From the NCBI GenBank assembly GCA_020052415.1, contig JAGVPB010000077.1, positions 1 to 45,790 on the forward strand: 45,790 nucleotides of DNA, read 5' to 3'. Below, one piece after another: positions 1 to 8,107 of this stretch (positions are counted from its first letter, which is position 1; each line of letters begins with the position of its first letter). The stretch comes from Bacteroidales bacterium. Lineage in GTDB: Bacteria; Bacteroidota; Bacteroidia; Bacteroidales; JAADJA01. Made by a program: the position numbers and the translations under genes. The notes beneath the pieces are model-generated. The model was not told the DNA's origin. It saw nothing but the letters and a program-made list of their open reading frames with translations, and searched no databases.

Positions 1-90
1 ATCTGAATATGCACATGAGCTATTTAGGGTATATCTGCTCTCATTCATTTTCACTTTACAGCACTAAAATATTTAAGTTTGCAAACATAG

Positions 91-128
91 GAGGGTATAG
101 GATGCATTTACCTTATACCCCTATACCC
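91..128. repeat. Inverted repeat downstream of the GIN-domain gene
   Basis: A 9-base arm at 93-101 (GGGTATAGG) is perfectly complementary to 120-128, with an 18-base loop that itself carries a further TATACCC copy. It lies just beyond the stop codon of the minus-strand gene ending at 159, so a transcript of that gene could form this hairpin near its 3' end. There is no clear T-run, so I do not call it a terminator. No gene is visible in bases 1-158. Confidence 0.4.
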
Positions 129-158
129 TTATGTCCCTCTTTGACAGTTAAAAGCCTG

Positions 159-1748
159 CTACAAGTTCACGAAAGTAATCCCGACTGTCCAGGGATAAAG
201 CTCAGGACCTTTATCCTTTTTGAATAATGTGTTGATGGAATAGTTTGCAAAAAGATTGATAAAACCCCAGCCAATTCTCACAGTGGCATCAAACTTAAAT
301 GGATTTAAATAGTAATCATTAAAATCCTTGGCAATTGCATAATCGGGAGATGTTGCAGTATATAAGATTTCATATTTTCCGGTTTCCTTGTTATATTCGG
401 TAACGTCAAACCCCTTATTCCATTCATCATAATACTTTTTGGTATGCGATGATAATCGAACACCCATGACCATACCGGTAGCAAAATGGAAGCTGTTTTT
501 ATTCTGATAATGGTTGGTCTGAAATTCGAACAGAAGCGGAATGTCGAAATAAAGGGCAGTGAGTTTTGTTTTACGGATGCTGATACCCTGATCAATATAC
601 CCTCTTAAATCTGAAGAATCGGCGTTTAAGCGGGTATCTTTACTGAAGCTGTAATTGTTCCAGTTAATTCCAAGACCCGTGACCATTCCCCATTTCTTGT
701 TCCTTGAAAATGCGACATTCTGTTCGAAAAAGTTAAGGTGAACCGCCCAGGATTTTGTCATTTGCAAATCCATATACTCTGATTCTTTAGGGAAACTCAT
801 ATTAAAATCAGGATTAAAATACCCGTTCAGTCCCATTTCAAATCCTGCCCAATGGCCGTTGAATTTATTCTTCTTTCTGCGCTCATAGCTTACATTACCG
901 TCTTCGTCCACATAAAGTTCACGATCGCCGACAACCACCTTTACCGAATCCTCGCCTTCATATACTTCGATGTCTATACCGGCTATCTTTACCTTGGTGG
1001 AATCCGAATAAGGCTCAGACCATTCCACGGAAGTATCTTTTTCGTCACTTGTGTTTTCTGTTACAAGGCTGGTTTCGGGATCACCAATATACTTAACTTC
1101 ACTTGCTCCTTTGCTTTCGCCTGTCAGGCTCCCGGTAACATTCAGAAAGGCATCGCTCGCACCTTCGACCATATAATCGGCTTGTTCAGTCACCAGGCTC
1201 TTGGCATTAAGGCTTCCTGCACCGCTTACATGGATCTTATGCTCCCGGGCCCTTCCCGACAAGGTTACATCCGAAGCGCCCGATACTTTCGACCTGAGTA
1301 TATCAACATCTATATTCAGTTTCACGGATGAAGCGCCACTGGCATCCAGCCCAAATTCCTCCGCCTCGATCAGCGACTCACCCGCAATATCCGTGGCTCC
1401 ATGTGCCGTCAGCGCTTTTAAGGTCACTGCAGTTACATAGACTTTGGTTTCTTCACTATTTTTTTTGAGTTTGAGGTCTTTTGAAGAAATATAAAGAATT
1501 TCGTTTTTAACTTCTGTGATGATCTTATCCATTACACTGGCATCGGCTACTACCTTCACACTCTGGCTCGCTCCGGTCTGAAGGATGACTTCCACGACTC
1601 CGCCGGCGTCAATGGCGCTGAATGTAGGAAGCTGACGTTCCCCGGTTATGATTCCGCTCTTTTCGCCTTCCTGTGCACGGGAAAAAGTATAAACTGCAAT
1701 TAATATCAGTACGCTGATGATGAATACGATTTGTTTTGTTGTTTTCAT
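159..1748 (-). CDS. GIN-domain (DUF2807-like) protein fused to an outer-membrane beta-barrel
   Basis: The 529-residue product starts with a signal peptide (residues 1 to about 25, ending near SRAQE). Residues about 40-215 are a run of short beta repeats rich in HGATD, SGASS, SGASD, SGAGS and EGASD, typical of the GIN/DUF2807 'head' domain that forms a beta-helix-like fold in Bacteroidota surface proteins. An acidic linker (about 230-290) leads to alternating aromatic strands up to a C-terminal TVGITFVNL, which looks like a PorT-type outer-membrane barrel. I infer an outer-membrane protein with the GIN head facing the periplasm or the outside. It is transcribed alone. The ligand is unknown. 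GIN domains are often labelled putative adhesins, but no direct function can be read here. Confidence 0.75.
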   Translation of the reverse strand: MKTTKQIVFIISVLILIAVYTFSRAQEGEKSGIITGERQLPTFSAIDAGGVVEVILQTGASQSVKVVADASVMDKIITEVKNEILYISSKDLKLKKNSEETKVYVTAVTLKALTAHGATDIAGESLIEAEEFGLDASGASSVKLNIDVDILRSKVSGASDVTLSGRAREHKIHVSGAGSLNAKSLVTEQADYMVEGASDAFLNVTGSLTGESKGASEVKYIGDPETSLVTENTSDEKDTSVEWSEPYSDSTKVKIAGIDIEVYEGEDSVKVVVGDRELYVDEDGNVSYERRKKNKFNGHWAGFEMGLNGYFNPDFNMSFPKESEYMDLQMTKSWAVHLNFFEQNVAFSRNKKWGMVTGLGINWNNYSFSKDTRLNADSSDLRGYIDQGISIRKTKLTALYFDIPLLFEFQTNHYQNKNSFHFATGMVMGVRLSSHTKKYYDEWNKGFDVTEYNKETGKYEILYTATSPDYAIAKDFNDYYLNPFKFDATVRIGWGFINLFANYSINTLFKKDKGPELYPWTVGITFVNL

Positions 1749-1860
1749 GATAAATTTATTTTAAACGGTTACACTTAATCTGTAAATTTTTTGGGTGGGA
1801 CGGAGAGGTTAGGAGGTTTGTTACAGTCATTTTTAAATTAAACAGTTTGGGTGTGAAAAG

Positions 1861-1901
1861 GTCAATCTAATAATCCAAAGAGATTGGCGATTTCAAGTCG
1901 C
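1861..1901. repeat. Two adjacent short hairpins (REP-like) in the intergenic region
   Basis: GTCAATCT at 1861-1868 pairs over 8 bases (one G-U) with AGATTGGC at 1881-1888. Immediately overlapping is GCGATTTCAAGTCGC at 1887-1901, a second hairpin with a 6-base stem and 3-base loop. The pair sits between the toxin gene end (1953, minus strand) and the GIN gene start (1748). It could be a small dispersed repeat or a weak transcript-end structure. No T-run follows. The rest of 1749-1952 shows nothing recognisable. Confidence 0.35.
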
Positions 1902-1952
1902 GACAGAGATAAAAATCAAATCGGGGAAATGGGTTAAGAATTAATTTGCTTA

Positions 1953-2282
1953 TTAACTTTCTATTTGTGAAAGTAATTCTTTAAGTTCATTTTCGGTGAT
2001 TGTGGATTGTTCGGATTTATCGTAAATAGTAAGCAGATACACCGAAGATTTACTAATATGGATATGAGTCAGAATCCTTGCCCCACCAGACTTACCCTTA
2101 CCTTTGCTTGCAATAGCTATCCTGATTTTATAGCAATTATTCCCAAGCGGAGTACCAAGTTTTGGATCAATTTCAAGAGAACTAATCAATTTTTTTAACT
2201 CACCTTTTATTGACGGGAATTTTCGTAACAACCGTTTGGTTTGCTTCTTAAAATTTGAAGTAATTTCAATCTTAAAGCTCAT
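1953..2282 (-). CDS. RelE/ParE-family toxin
   Basis: This 109-residue basic protein has a RelE/ParE-like layout: an N-terminal helical hairpin (SNFKKQTKRLLRKFPSIKGE), then a strand region LGTPLGNNCYKIRIAIASKGKGKSGGARILTH and a final hydrophobic strand VYLLTIYDKSEQ. RelE relatives cleave ribosome-bound mRNA; ParE relatives poison gyrase. This one has the IYDKSEQ ending common in RelE-type proteins, but the target cannot be decided by eye. I chose ATG at 2282 because it starts the conserved MSFKIEIT strand and overlaps the antitoxin end by 11 bases, the usual coupled arrangement. A longer frame from 2345 runs through the antitoxin gene and is unlikely. Confidence 0.8.
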   Translation of the reverse strand: MSFKIEITSNFKKQTKRLLRKFPSIKGELKKLISSLEIDPKLGTPLGNNCYKIRIAIASKGKGKSGGARILTHIHISKSSVYLLTIYDKSEQSTITENELKELLSQIES

Positions 2283-2493
2283 TAAGGAAATCTTTTGCTG
2301 ATTGAAGTTTAATCTTACCTTCTTTTGCCAGGGAAACTTCATCAATTGCCTCTTTCAGCTCAAGAATATATTGCTTTTTATCCCGAAGTTTTTCAAGCTC
2401 TTTAAGTTCCTTTTGGATATTTTCCCATTCAGATAAAGGTAACAGAACGGCATTTTTTTTACCTTTCTTGTCTGTGATATATTGAATGTCCAT
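2272..2493 (-). CDS. Antitoxin of the RelE/ParE-type pair
   Basis: The 73-residue product has a short N-terminal strand segment (MDIQYITDKKGKKNAVLLPL), the segment SEWENIQKELKELEKLRDKK and a charged helical tail, as in small Bacteroidota antitoxins that bind DNA with the N terminus and clamp the toxin with the C terminus. It lies directly upstream of the toxin gene and overlaps its start by 11 bases, so the two are translationally coupled. The complex probably represses its own promoter, which would lie in 2494-2569. The family name is not certain; Phd-like is one possibility. Confidence 0.75.
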   Translation of the reverse strand: MDIQYITDKKGKKNAVLLPLSEWENIQKELKELEKLRDKKQYILELKEAIDEVSLAKEGKIKLQSAKDFLNEL

Positions 2494-2569
2494 TATTATT
2501 TTCTTACAAAATTAAGAATTAATAGCTAATATTGACAAGACTTATGCCCAAATAATAAATCCAGAATTA

Positions 2570-4255
2570 TTACCCCTGCAGCTTTTTATACCTTATCCTG
2601 TGTGGCGAAACATCCCCAAGCCGTTTCTTCTTGTTTTCTTCATACTCAGTGTAGCCTCCTTCGAAAAAGTAAACGGATGAATTTCCCTCAAATGCAAGAA
2701 TATGAGTTGCCACGCGATCAAGGAACCAACGGTCGTGTGAAATAACCACTGCACAACCTGCAAAACTATCCAGCCCTTCTTCAAGAGCACGAAGGGTATT
2801 CACATCTATGTCGTTGGTCGGTTCATCAAGCAAAAGGACGTTCCCTCCTGATTTGAGTGTAAGTGCAAGGTGAAGCCTGTTTCGCTCCCCACCCGACAAC
2901 ACGCCACATTTCTTCTCCTGGTCGGCGCCCGTGAAATTGAACCGCGCCACATAAGCACGCGCATTGATCAATCTTCCACCAACCATGATCTCATCTGCTC
3001 CTGCAGATATTACCTGGTAAACGGTTTTCTCCATATCTATGTCTTTATGGGTCTGATCTGCATAACCGATCTGAACGGTGTTGCCTATTTCAAAACTTCC
3101 TGAACCGACCGGCTCAGAACCGAGAATCATCCTGAAGAGGGTGGTTTTACCTGCGCCATTCGGGCCGATTATACCGACAATCCCGTTAGGGGGAAGCATA
3201 AATTCGAGGTTCTCGAACAATAATTTTTCACCAAAAGCTTTGGAAACACCTTTTGCTTCAATCACTTTATTACCAAGCCTCGGTCCGTTGGGAATAAAAA
3301 TTTCAAGCTTTTCTTCTTTCTGTTTAACGTCTTCGTTCAGCAATTTTTCATAGGAGCTTAATCGGGCTTTCGATTTTGCCTGCCTTGCTTTCGGGCTCAT
3401 TCGAACCCATTCCAGTTCACGCTCCAGGGTCTTACGCCGTTTTGAAATACCTTTTTCTTCCATTTCGAGACGCTTCTGTTTTTGTTCGAGCCAACCGGTA
3501 TAATTGCCTTTCCAGGGAATGCCTTCTCCCCGGTCAAGTTCAAGTATCCAACCTGCTACATTATCGAGGAAATAGCGGTCGTGGGTAATGCATATCACTG
3601 TACCTTTATACTGCTGAAGATGCATTTCAAGCCATTCAACCGATTCAGCGTCGAGATGGTTGGTGGGCTCATCCAATAAAAGAATGTTGGGTTGGCGCAA
3701 CAAAAGCCTGCATAACGCAACTCGTCTTCGTTCGCCACCGGACAGAACATTAACCGGCATGTCGCCATCGGGACAGCGAAGTGCATCCATCGCACGTTCA
3801 AGTTTATTCGTCAGGTTCCAGGCGTCGGCAGCATCTATTTTTTCCTGGAGCACTGCCTGACGATCAATGAGTTTCTCAAGTTTATCAGCGTTCTCATAGT
3901 ATTCCGGTAAGCCCATTTTCTCGCTGACTGCATCATATTCTTTCAGCAAATCCACTGTTTCCTGAACTCCTTCTTCAACGATCCCCATAACGGTTTTTGA
4001 ATCATCCAGCGCCGGTTCCTGCTCCAGCAGTCCAACAGTATAACCCGGAGAAATTGACAGGTTGCCCTGGAATTCTTTTTCAATACCGGCAATAATTTTC
4101 AGGAGTGTTGATTTGCCTGAGCCATTTAATCCGATAATCCCGATTTTAGCTCCCAGGAAAAAGGATAATGAAATGTCTTTGATCACCTGCCTGTGAGGCG
4201 GGTAGGTCTTGCTCACCTTATACATCGAAAAGATGATCTGCTTGTCGTCAGCCAT
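2570..4255 (-). CDS. ettA: Energy-dependent translational throttle protein EttA (ABC-F ATPase)
   Basis: The product from ATG 4255 is 561 residues, matching the usual EttA length of about 555. It has two ABC ATPase domains: the first with Walker A GLNGSGKST and signature LSGGERRR, the second with GPNGAGKTT and LSGGERNR. A charged linker lies between them, and both domains carry LLLDEPTN Walker B motifs. There are no membrane segments, as expected for ABC-F proteins, which act in the ribosomal E site. EttA gates the first peptide bond according to the ATP/ADP ratio. A 23-residue N-terminal extension from 4324 is possible, but the conserved MADDKQIIFSM start argues against it. The gene stands alone. 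Confidence 0.92.
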   Translation of the reverse strand: MADDKQIIFSMYKVSKTYPPHRQVIKDISLSFFLGAKIGIIGLNGSGKSTLLKIIAGIEKEFQGNLSISPGYTVGLLEQEPALDDSKTVMGIVEEGVQETVDLLKEYDAVSEKMGLPEYYENADKLEKLIDRQAVLQEKIDAADAWNLTNKLERAMDALRCPDGDMPVNVLSGGERRRVALCRLLLRQPNILLLDEPTNHLDAESVEWLEMHLQQYKGTVICITHDRYFLDNVAGWILELDRGEGIPWKGNYTGWLEQKQKRLEMEEKGISKRRKTLERELEWVRMSPKARQAKSKARLSSYEKLLNEDVKQKEEKLEIFIPNGPRLGNKVIEAKGVSKAFGEKLLFENLEFMLPPNGIVGIIGPNGAGKTTLFRMILGSEPVGSGSFEIGNTVQIGYADQTHKDIDMEKTVYQVISAGADEIMVGGRLINARAYVARFNFTGADQEKKCGVLSGGERNRLHLALTLKSGGNVLLLDEPTNDIDVNTLRALEEGLDSFAGCAVVISHDRWFLDRVATHILAFEGNSSVYFFEGGYTEYEENKKKRLGDVSPHRIRYKKLQG

Positions 4256-4487
4256 AGAATGAAGATTTATGAATGAGCGGCAAAATTCGGATTTTTTCGG
4301 CAGGTGAAAAGGAAAATCTTTCATCTGCCTGATTTAAAAAATTATTTAAATTTGACAGCATCAAAAACAGGAAATGAAACGGAGAACCTTATTTTATTTT
4401 ATGGCTTTACTTAGGGAAATATGAATTCTATTCCCGTTTACATACCTGTATGGAATTAAATTGGAAAAAAGTTCCTATGATAGTAAA

Positions 4488-5266
4488 GTTATGCGTCATG
4501 CTTGGAGACGACCATGCAGACATTAAACAGACAAAAAAATAAATAATGAAAAAAGCATTTAAAATCTTGACACTATTCATAATTGGACTGACTTCAATTA
4601 ACAGTTTTGCTCAGACAAGTGACACCTCGAAAATGGATAATTTAATGATTTACGGTGACGGCTTTATGTTTAGCGTAAAAGAACCTGTTGGCTGGACAGG
4701 TGACATTGACATCGCTAAGGACTACTACTCAAATATTGTTTTTTACACAAGCAAAGACGACATAAAAAAAGGTGGAGCACTCATACAAGTTTATAGTTTC
4801 AGCAAACAAGACGAGAAAACTGAAAAGGATTTAGAGTATGACATAAAAAGCTACAAAGACAAATACAAAAACCTGAAGCAACAAGACTTTTTGGTTTTTC
4901 ATAAGGACTATAAATGTTTTTCAAAACTCGCTTATGTGGACAAGGACTTTTACCAATATACAGTTTATGTCAATCCAGGTCCAAAATTTAAGACAGGAGT
5001 TTCTAATGCAATGAACATATCAAAACGACCAGCAAATGAACAAGAGCTGCAAGCATTCAGACAAATAATTTCTTCATTAATAATGCTAAAGGGATGACCA
5101 GAGATTTAAACACATCGCTTGACGACAAAATAGCACGAACGCATAACAGCACCTACCCAAAAGGCGGGGTTTCGTGTTCCAAAGACAGTTTTGTGGTTAA
5201 CCAAACATTAGTTTTTCAAATCAAGTTTTGTGGTAAAAGTCCCGCCCTTCGGGTAGCTGCTAAACG
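4488..5266 (+). mobile_element. Isolated integron-type gene cassette (one gene plus attC-like site)
   Basis: The unit starts with GTTATGC at 4488-4494 and ends in an attC-like site whose left outer arm is GCATAAC (5141-5147). These two 7-mers are exact reverse complements, as expected if cassette start and end were joined in an excised circle at G|TT. A second GTTAT follows the right end (5266-5270), so one cassette-sized unit of about 778 bp is bounded by two crossover-like points. It carries one gene in the direction of the site. No integron integrase is in the window, so this would be an isolated cassette (SALIN/CALIN type). The crossover positions are inferred from symmetry, not from a profile search. 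Confidence 0.65.
4546..5097 (+). CDS. Secreted hypothetical protein carried by the cassette
   Basis: This 183-residue protein has a clear signal peptide (MKKAFKILTLFIIGLTSINSFAQ). The mature part is mixed alpha/beta with no catalytic motif I recognise. A region GFMFSVKEPVGWTGDI followed by IVFYT, ALIQVYSF and FYQYTVYVNPG suggests a small beta-rich periplasmic domain. Codon use differs from its neighbours: 14 of its 16 aspartates are GAC, while the surrounding genes mostly use GAT. That fits recent acquisition. The gene ends about 40 bases before the attC-like site, as in integron cassettes. Function unknown. Confidence 0.75.
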   Translation: MKKAFKILTLFIIGLTSINSFAQTSDTSKMDNLMIYGDGFMFSVKEPVGWTGDIDIAKDYYSNIVFYTSKDDIKKGGALIQVYSFSKQDEKTEKDLEYDIKSYKDKYKNLKQQDFLVFHKDYKCFSKLAYVDKDFYQYTVYVNPGPKFKTGVSNAMNISKRPANEQELQAFRQIISSLIMLKG

Positions 5267-5272
5267 TTATCG
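5141..5272 (+). repeat. attC-like recombination site
   Basis: The left arm (GCATAAC, then AGC ACCTACCC, then AAAAGGCGGG, 5141-5168) folds on the right arm (CCCGCCCTTCGGGTAG at 5241-5256, then CTGCTAAAC, then GTTATCG from 5266). The inner 16 bases pair at 14 positions and the next stretch at 10 of 11, leaving AAAC unpaired on the right side, like the asymmetric extrahelical and spacer bases of attC. A terminal structure of about 70 bases, itself with internal complementarity around TTGTGGTTAACCAA, closes the fold. The total of about 130 bases is within the known attC range. The right R box is only a partial match to GTTRRRY. Confidence 0.65.
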
Positions 5273-5365
5273 CAATTTGCGACCACCTTGGGCTTTTTTA
5301 TCAAACAGGAAAATGCAATAAAACCATATCCCGCTCGTCTGAATAAATTGTAATTAAAAGCAATC

Positions 5366-5935
5366 ATGAACAGAAAATCAGATCACGATACCCGCGTTTG
5401 CCCGGTTGAAATTGCCGGAGTCCTTGACCATTCGTTGCGGAGGTTGATCCAGAATCCCCGCAAAATCTTAAAACCTTTTATCAAAACCGGTATGACCGTC
5501 CTCGACCTGGGTTGTGGTCCGGGGTTTTTTACCATCGAAATGGCGAAACTGCTCAATAGTGGCGGAACAGTGATCGCCGCCGACCTGCAGGAAGGCATGC
5601 TGAAAAAGGTAATGCGGAAAATTTCCGGAACCGCGCTGGAACAAAGGGTAAAGCTTCACCTATGCAAAAAGGAAAGCATCGGCATGACGGACAAGGTAGA
5701 TTTTATTCTGGCGTTTTATATGGTTCATGAGGTTCCCGATGCTGAACATCTGATGAGGGAAATGAAATCGCTCCTGAAACCGAATGGAAGGATACTGATC
5801 ATCGAGCCGAAATTCCATGTGACGAAAGAGAAGTTCGCAGGTCTGACGGAAATGATCCGCCGTAACGGTTTTACGGTAAAGAGGGGTCCGAAGGTATTTT
5901 TCAGCCGGTCAGCCATTCTGACTCTTACTTATTAA
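5366..5935 (+). CDS. Class I SAM-dependent methyltransferase
   Basis: The product is 189 residues. Motif I is VLDLGCGPGFFT (about residues 45-56), followed by an acidic end of strand 2 (VIAADLQEGML), DFILAFYMVHEVPD as motif IV region and a post-motif strand RILIIEPKFHVT. This is a compact Rossmann-fold methyltransferase of the Methyltransf_11/25 group with no extra domain, so the substrate (metabolite, arsenite, quinone or other) cannot be assigned. The 3' end overlaps the end of the convergent small gene at 5925 by 11 bases. Its start lies about 100 bases after the cassette boundary, so it is outside the cassette. Confidence 0.85.
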   Translation: MNRKSDHDTRVCPVEIAGVLDHSLRRLIQNPRKILKPFIKTGMTVLDLGCGPGFFTIEMAKLLNSGGTVIAADLQEGMLKKVMRKISGTALEQRVKLHLCKKESIGMTDKVDFILAFYMVHEVPDAEHLMREMKSLLKPNGRILIIEPKFHVTKEKFAGLTEMIRRNGFTVKRGPKVFFSRSAILTLTY

Positions 5936-6131
5936 AGTATATTTCGCCAGTTGAAGTATTTTCAGCAGCCTTGACCCACTGGTAAAATTCTTCCTGGCTG
6001 ACCGGGTCGCCCCGCAGAGAAATATAATTTGTTTCGGGTTCGTTTAAAATCCTGATCAAATTTCTGTGCTCCAGTTCGCGAAGTGCTTTTAATGAGCCCT
6101 TATCGGTAAGTTCGATTTTTATAGTTTGCAT
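5925..6131 (-). CDS. Small hypothetical protein, possible orphan antitoxin
   Basis: This 68-residue protein begins MQTIKIELTDKGSLKALREL, a beta strand plus helix typical of small Bacteroidota antitoxin-like or ribbon-helix-helix-like proteins, and ends in an acidic segment. No toxin-like gene is adjacent; its neighbours are the convergent methyltransferase (overlap 11 bases) and the divergent 45-residue gene at 6226. I infer an orphan antitoxin or remnant of a toxin-antitoxin pair, with low certainty. Confidence 0.5.
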   Translation of the reverse strand: MQTIKIELTDKGSLKALRELEHRNLIRILNEPETNYISLRGDPVSQEEFYQWVKAAENTSTGEIYFNK

Positions 6132-6225
6132 AAGATGTTCGTAATAGTAATTTTCATTGAGCTAAAATTTGCTGCTTAATCAATACAAAAATAGCTATAA
6201 ATCCATACTTTTGAATAAAATTGAA

Positions 6226-6363
6226 ATGGACATACAAAAAAGAAAAATACAATTCATTCAGGAGTTTCTGGAGCATGCAAATGAGAATCTGCTAGGCAAA
6301 TTTGAAAAATTATTAAATCAGGAACGTGAAAATCCATCAAAACTTAAATTTAAGGAGATTTGA
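6226..6363 (+). CDS. Very small helical hypothetical protein, possible orphan antitoxin
   Basis: From ATG 6226 the product is 45 residues, beginning MDIQKRKIQFIQEFLEHANE and predicted almost wholly helical and charged. Short proteins of this look (self-recognition helix, then LLGKFEKLLNQE) are often the antitoxin of RelE pairs in this phylum, but no toxin follows: the next gene is convergent and ends 14 bases away. A longer frame from 6169 adds 19 residues that look non-coding. Kept as a tentative gene. Confidence 0.45.
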   Translation: MDIQKRKIQFIQEFLEHANENLLGKFEKLLNQERENPSKLKFKEI

Positions 6364-6377
6364 CAAACCGGTATTAC

Positions 6378-7451
6378 TCATTCCTTTGTCTGGCTTCTGT
6401 TCCTCGAAAACGAAATGTTTTCCCCGTTCAACGAATAGGCAATCACCTCTCCATTTTTATCTACTTCTTTCTCAAGAATAACTCCTTTATCAGCCATCAG
6501 GTTATAGCCGTCAATGGTATATTCAAGAAATGATTTTCCTTTAAAGTTATTTGTTTTTATCACTTTTCCTGCTAATCCGGCAATGAACCTTGATGCAAAG
6601 GATTTTTGTTCCTTTTGGTTAAGATTTGTTTCAGGGAGTGATTTTGAAATTGATGCAATTTCCGAACTTCTTAAATCCGGTCTATAAGGTATAACTTTAG
6701 GTGTAAGTACCAGCAAAATCTTCTCTTTTGATTTAAGTTTTGAAATTGACCGGGAATCAGACCGGCTCTCTCTTACATCCATCCTCACATCAATCTCAGA
6801 AATTACAAGGCTATTCCTCGATTCAATCTCCACTGGAAATCTCATATTGGTTCCGTTCATTCGAATTTGTGAACCGTTTACCCAGGATTTAGCCGGCAAT
6901 TTTCCGATGGAATCTGCAAAATTCCTTTTTGCAGGCTCCTTCTGGACGCCGAAATAAACTCCAAGCAGAATAATGATAGAGGCTGCAATTGAAAAAGCAT
7001 ATACCGCTTGTTTCCTGTAAATAACCAGCAAACTTTTTTTCTTCAGCTTTTCCTTTCCATTGAAAAGGATGGATGAATCGGGCTTCAAAAAAGCAGTGCG
7101 GTATATATTGTATTCGATTTTCGTTTTAGGATTCAGGCCGATAAAAGCCCTGAGTTCAATACTTTCATCTTCACTGAGGTCACCTTCAAGGTCTGCAACA
7201 ATAAATTCATTGTAATTATTGCCATTGATGCGATCTGTAGGAATCAGTTCAATTTTTTTCAGTTTCTCTTTATTTGAAAACCGGATGTGAGTTGCAGGCA
7301 TGATCTCAATTTTCTCATACGATTCGAATTCTTCCTTCAGATCGGAATTGTCTTCCAGGAAAACCATAAGCTCCGCAACCTGTTCCGGTGTCAGGTTGTT
7401 TTCCCGGTAATCGAGAAAGTAAGCTTCGTAATTTTTCCTGGTGATTTTCAT
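6378..7451 (-). CDS. Membrane-anchored anti-sigma-factor-like protein
   Basis: The 357-residue product from ATG 7451 begins with an acidic helical region resembling Bacteroidota anti-sigma N termini (LTPEQVAELMVFLEDNSDLKEE, and a second copy-like LSEDESIELRAFIGLNPKTK). One membrane segment (about residues 158-178, YAFSIAASIIILLGVYFGV) separates it from a periplasmic C-terminal half with no known domain. It follows the ECF sigma gene at 8039 in the same direction with a gap of about 100 bases, so it most likely sequesters that sigma factor and responds to an envelope signal. A longer start at 7550 would add a spurious hydrophobic segment encoded by low-complexity DNA. Confidence 0.7.
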   Translation of the reverse strand: MKITRKNYEAYFLDYRENNLTPEQVAELMVFLEDNSDLKEEFESYEKIEIMPATHIRFSNKEKLKKIELIPTDRINGNNYNEFIVADLEGDLSEDESIELRAFIGLNPKTKIEYNIYRTAFLKPDSSILFNGKEKLKKKSLLVIYRKQAVYAFSIAASIIILLGVYFGVQKEPAKRNFADSIGKLPAKSWVNGSQIRMNGTNMRFPVEIESRNSLVISEIDVRMDVRESRSDSRSISKLKSKEKILLVLTPKVIPYRPDLRSSEIASISKSLPETNLNQKEQKSFASRFIAGLAGKVIKTNNFKGKSFLEYTIDGYNLMADKGVILEKEVDKNGEVIAYSLNGENISFSRNRSQTKE

Positions 7452-7553
7452 CCTAAATTGACTAAAATTTTGATTGACTAAAATGACTAAAATTATAAGT
7501 GACCAACTAAATCCAATTAATTCAATTAACCTAATTAACCCAATATCCACCTA
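7452..7553. repeat. Low-complexity intergenic DNA with degenerate short repeats
   Basis: Between the sigma gene and its partner the DNA is built of degenerate units such as TGACTAAAAT (repeated near 7459-7495) and CAATTAA/CTAATTAA (near 7513-7540). It creates an artefactual in-frame N-terminal extension of the downstream gene. It belongs to the same general class as the repeats at 14.8, 29.9 and 38.8 kb, but with different unit sequences. Confidence 0.4.
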
Positions 7554-8039
7554 CTAAATCACCCTGTCCATGCTTACCAGGTAGTTTTTCATAAACATCC
7601 TTGCCCTGTAAATATAGACTTTAACCTGTGATTCATTCAATCCTGTGATCCCGCCGATCTCTTCATACGAATAGCCCTCGTAGTCCCTGAGTAGCAGAAC
7701 CGATCGCTGAATGTCGGACAGCTTTTCCACTGCTTCATCCAAAATTTCTTTCAGGTCGCTGTATCCTGAATGATCCGACGAATAGTTGCTGCCCAGGTTT
7801 TCAATATCTTCTTTAGGCTTTTCTTTCCTGATGAAATCAATCATGGTATGATAAGCTGCAGTAAATAAATACGATTTCGATTTTTCGAAAGAGATATCCT
7901 TCACTTTTTCCCACATTTTGGTAAAAGCATCCTGAACGATGTCGCGGGCATTTTCCTCATGCTTTAAATTTTTAAGGATAAACCGGTAAACACCGTCGGC
8001 ATGTAAATCCACACAATTGTTATACTCTGCAGCAGTCAT
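7554..8039 (-). CDS. ECF-type RNA polymerase sigma factor
   Basis: This 161-residue sigma-70 family protein has region 2 (NARDIVQDAFTKMWEKVKDI followed by SYLFTAAYHTMIDFIRKEK, about residues 35-80) and region 4 (LSDIQRSVLLLRDYEGYSYEEIGGITGLNESQVKVYIYRARMFM, about 110-155 with the helix-turn-helix). It has no region 1 or 3, the ECF pattern. ECF factors redirect RNA polymerase to a small regulon under anti-sigma control; the partner is the membrane protein encoded immediately downstream. A minus-strand -7 box at 8108-8115 gives a plausible start about 70 bases upstream. Confidence 0.88.
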   Translation of the reverse strand: MTAAEYNNCVDLHADGVYRFILKNLKHEENARDIVQDAFTKMWEKVKDISFEKSKSYLFTAAYHTMIDFIRKEKPKEDIENLGSNYSSDHSGYSDLKEILDEAVEKLSDIQRSVLLLRDYEGYSYEEIGGITGLNESQVKVYIYRARMFMKNYLVSMDRVI

Positions 8040-8107
8040 TCAGAAGTTCCTGATTTCACCGACAATCGAAACTGTGACGAACTGCCGGTAGATTAGTTAC
8101 AGGTAAA

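Noticed and set aside
9-227. A 72-codon ORF at the start of the window
   Set aside because: It lies over the inverted repeat and the 3' end of the GIN gene and has no protein-like features.
852-1331. A 159-codon plus-strand ORF inside the GIN gene
   Set aside because: Shadow of the well-supported minus-strand gene with no recognisable protein features.
5094-5321. A 75-codon plus-strand ORF after the cassette gene
   Set aside because: It lies across the attC-like fold and has no protein-like composition.
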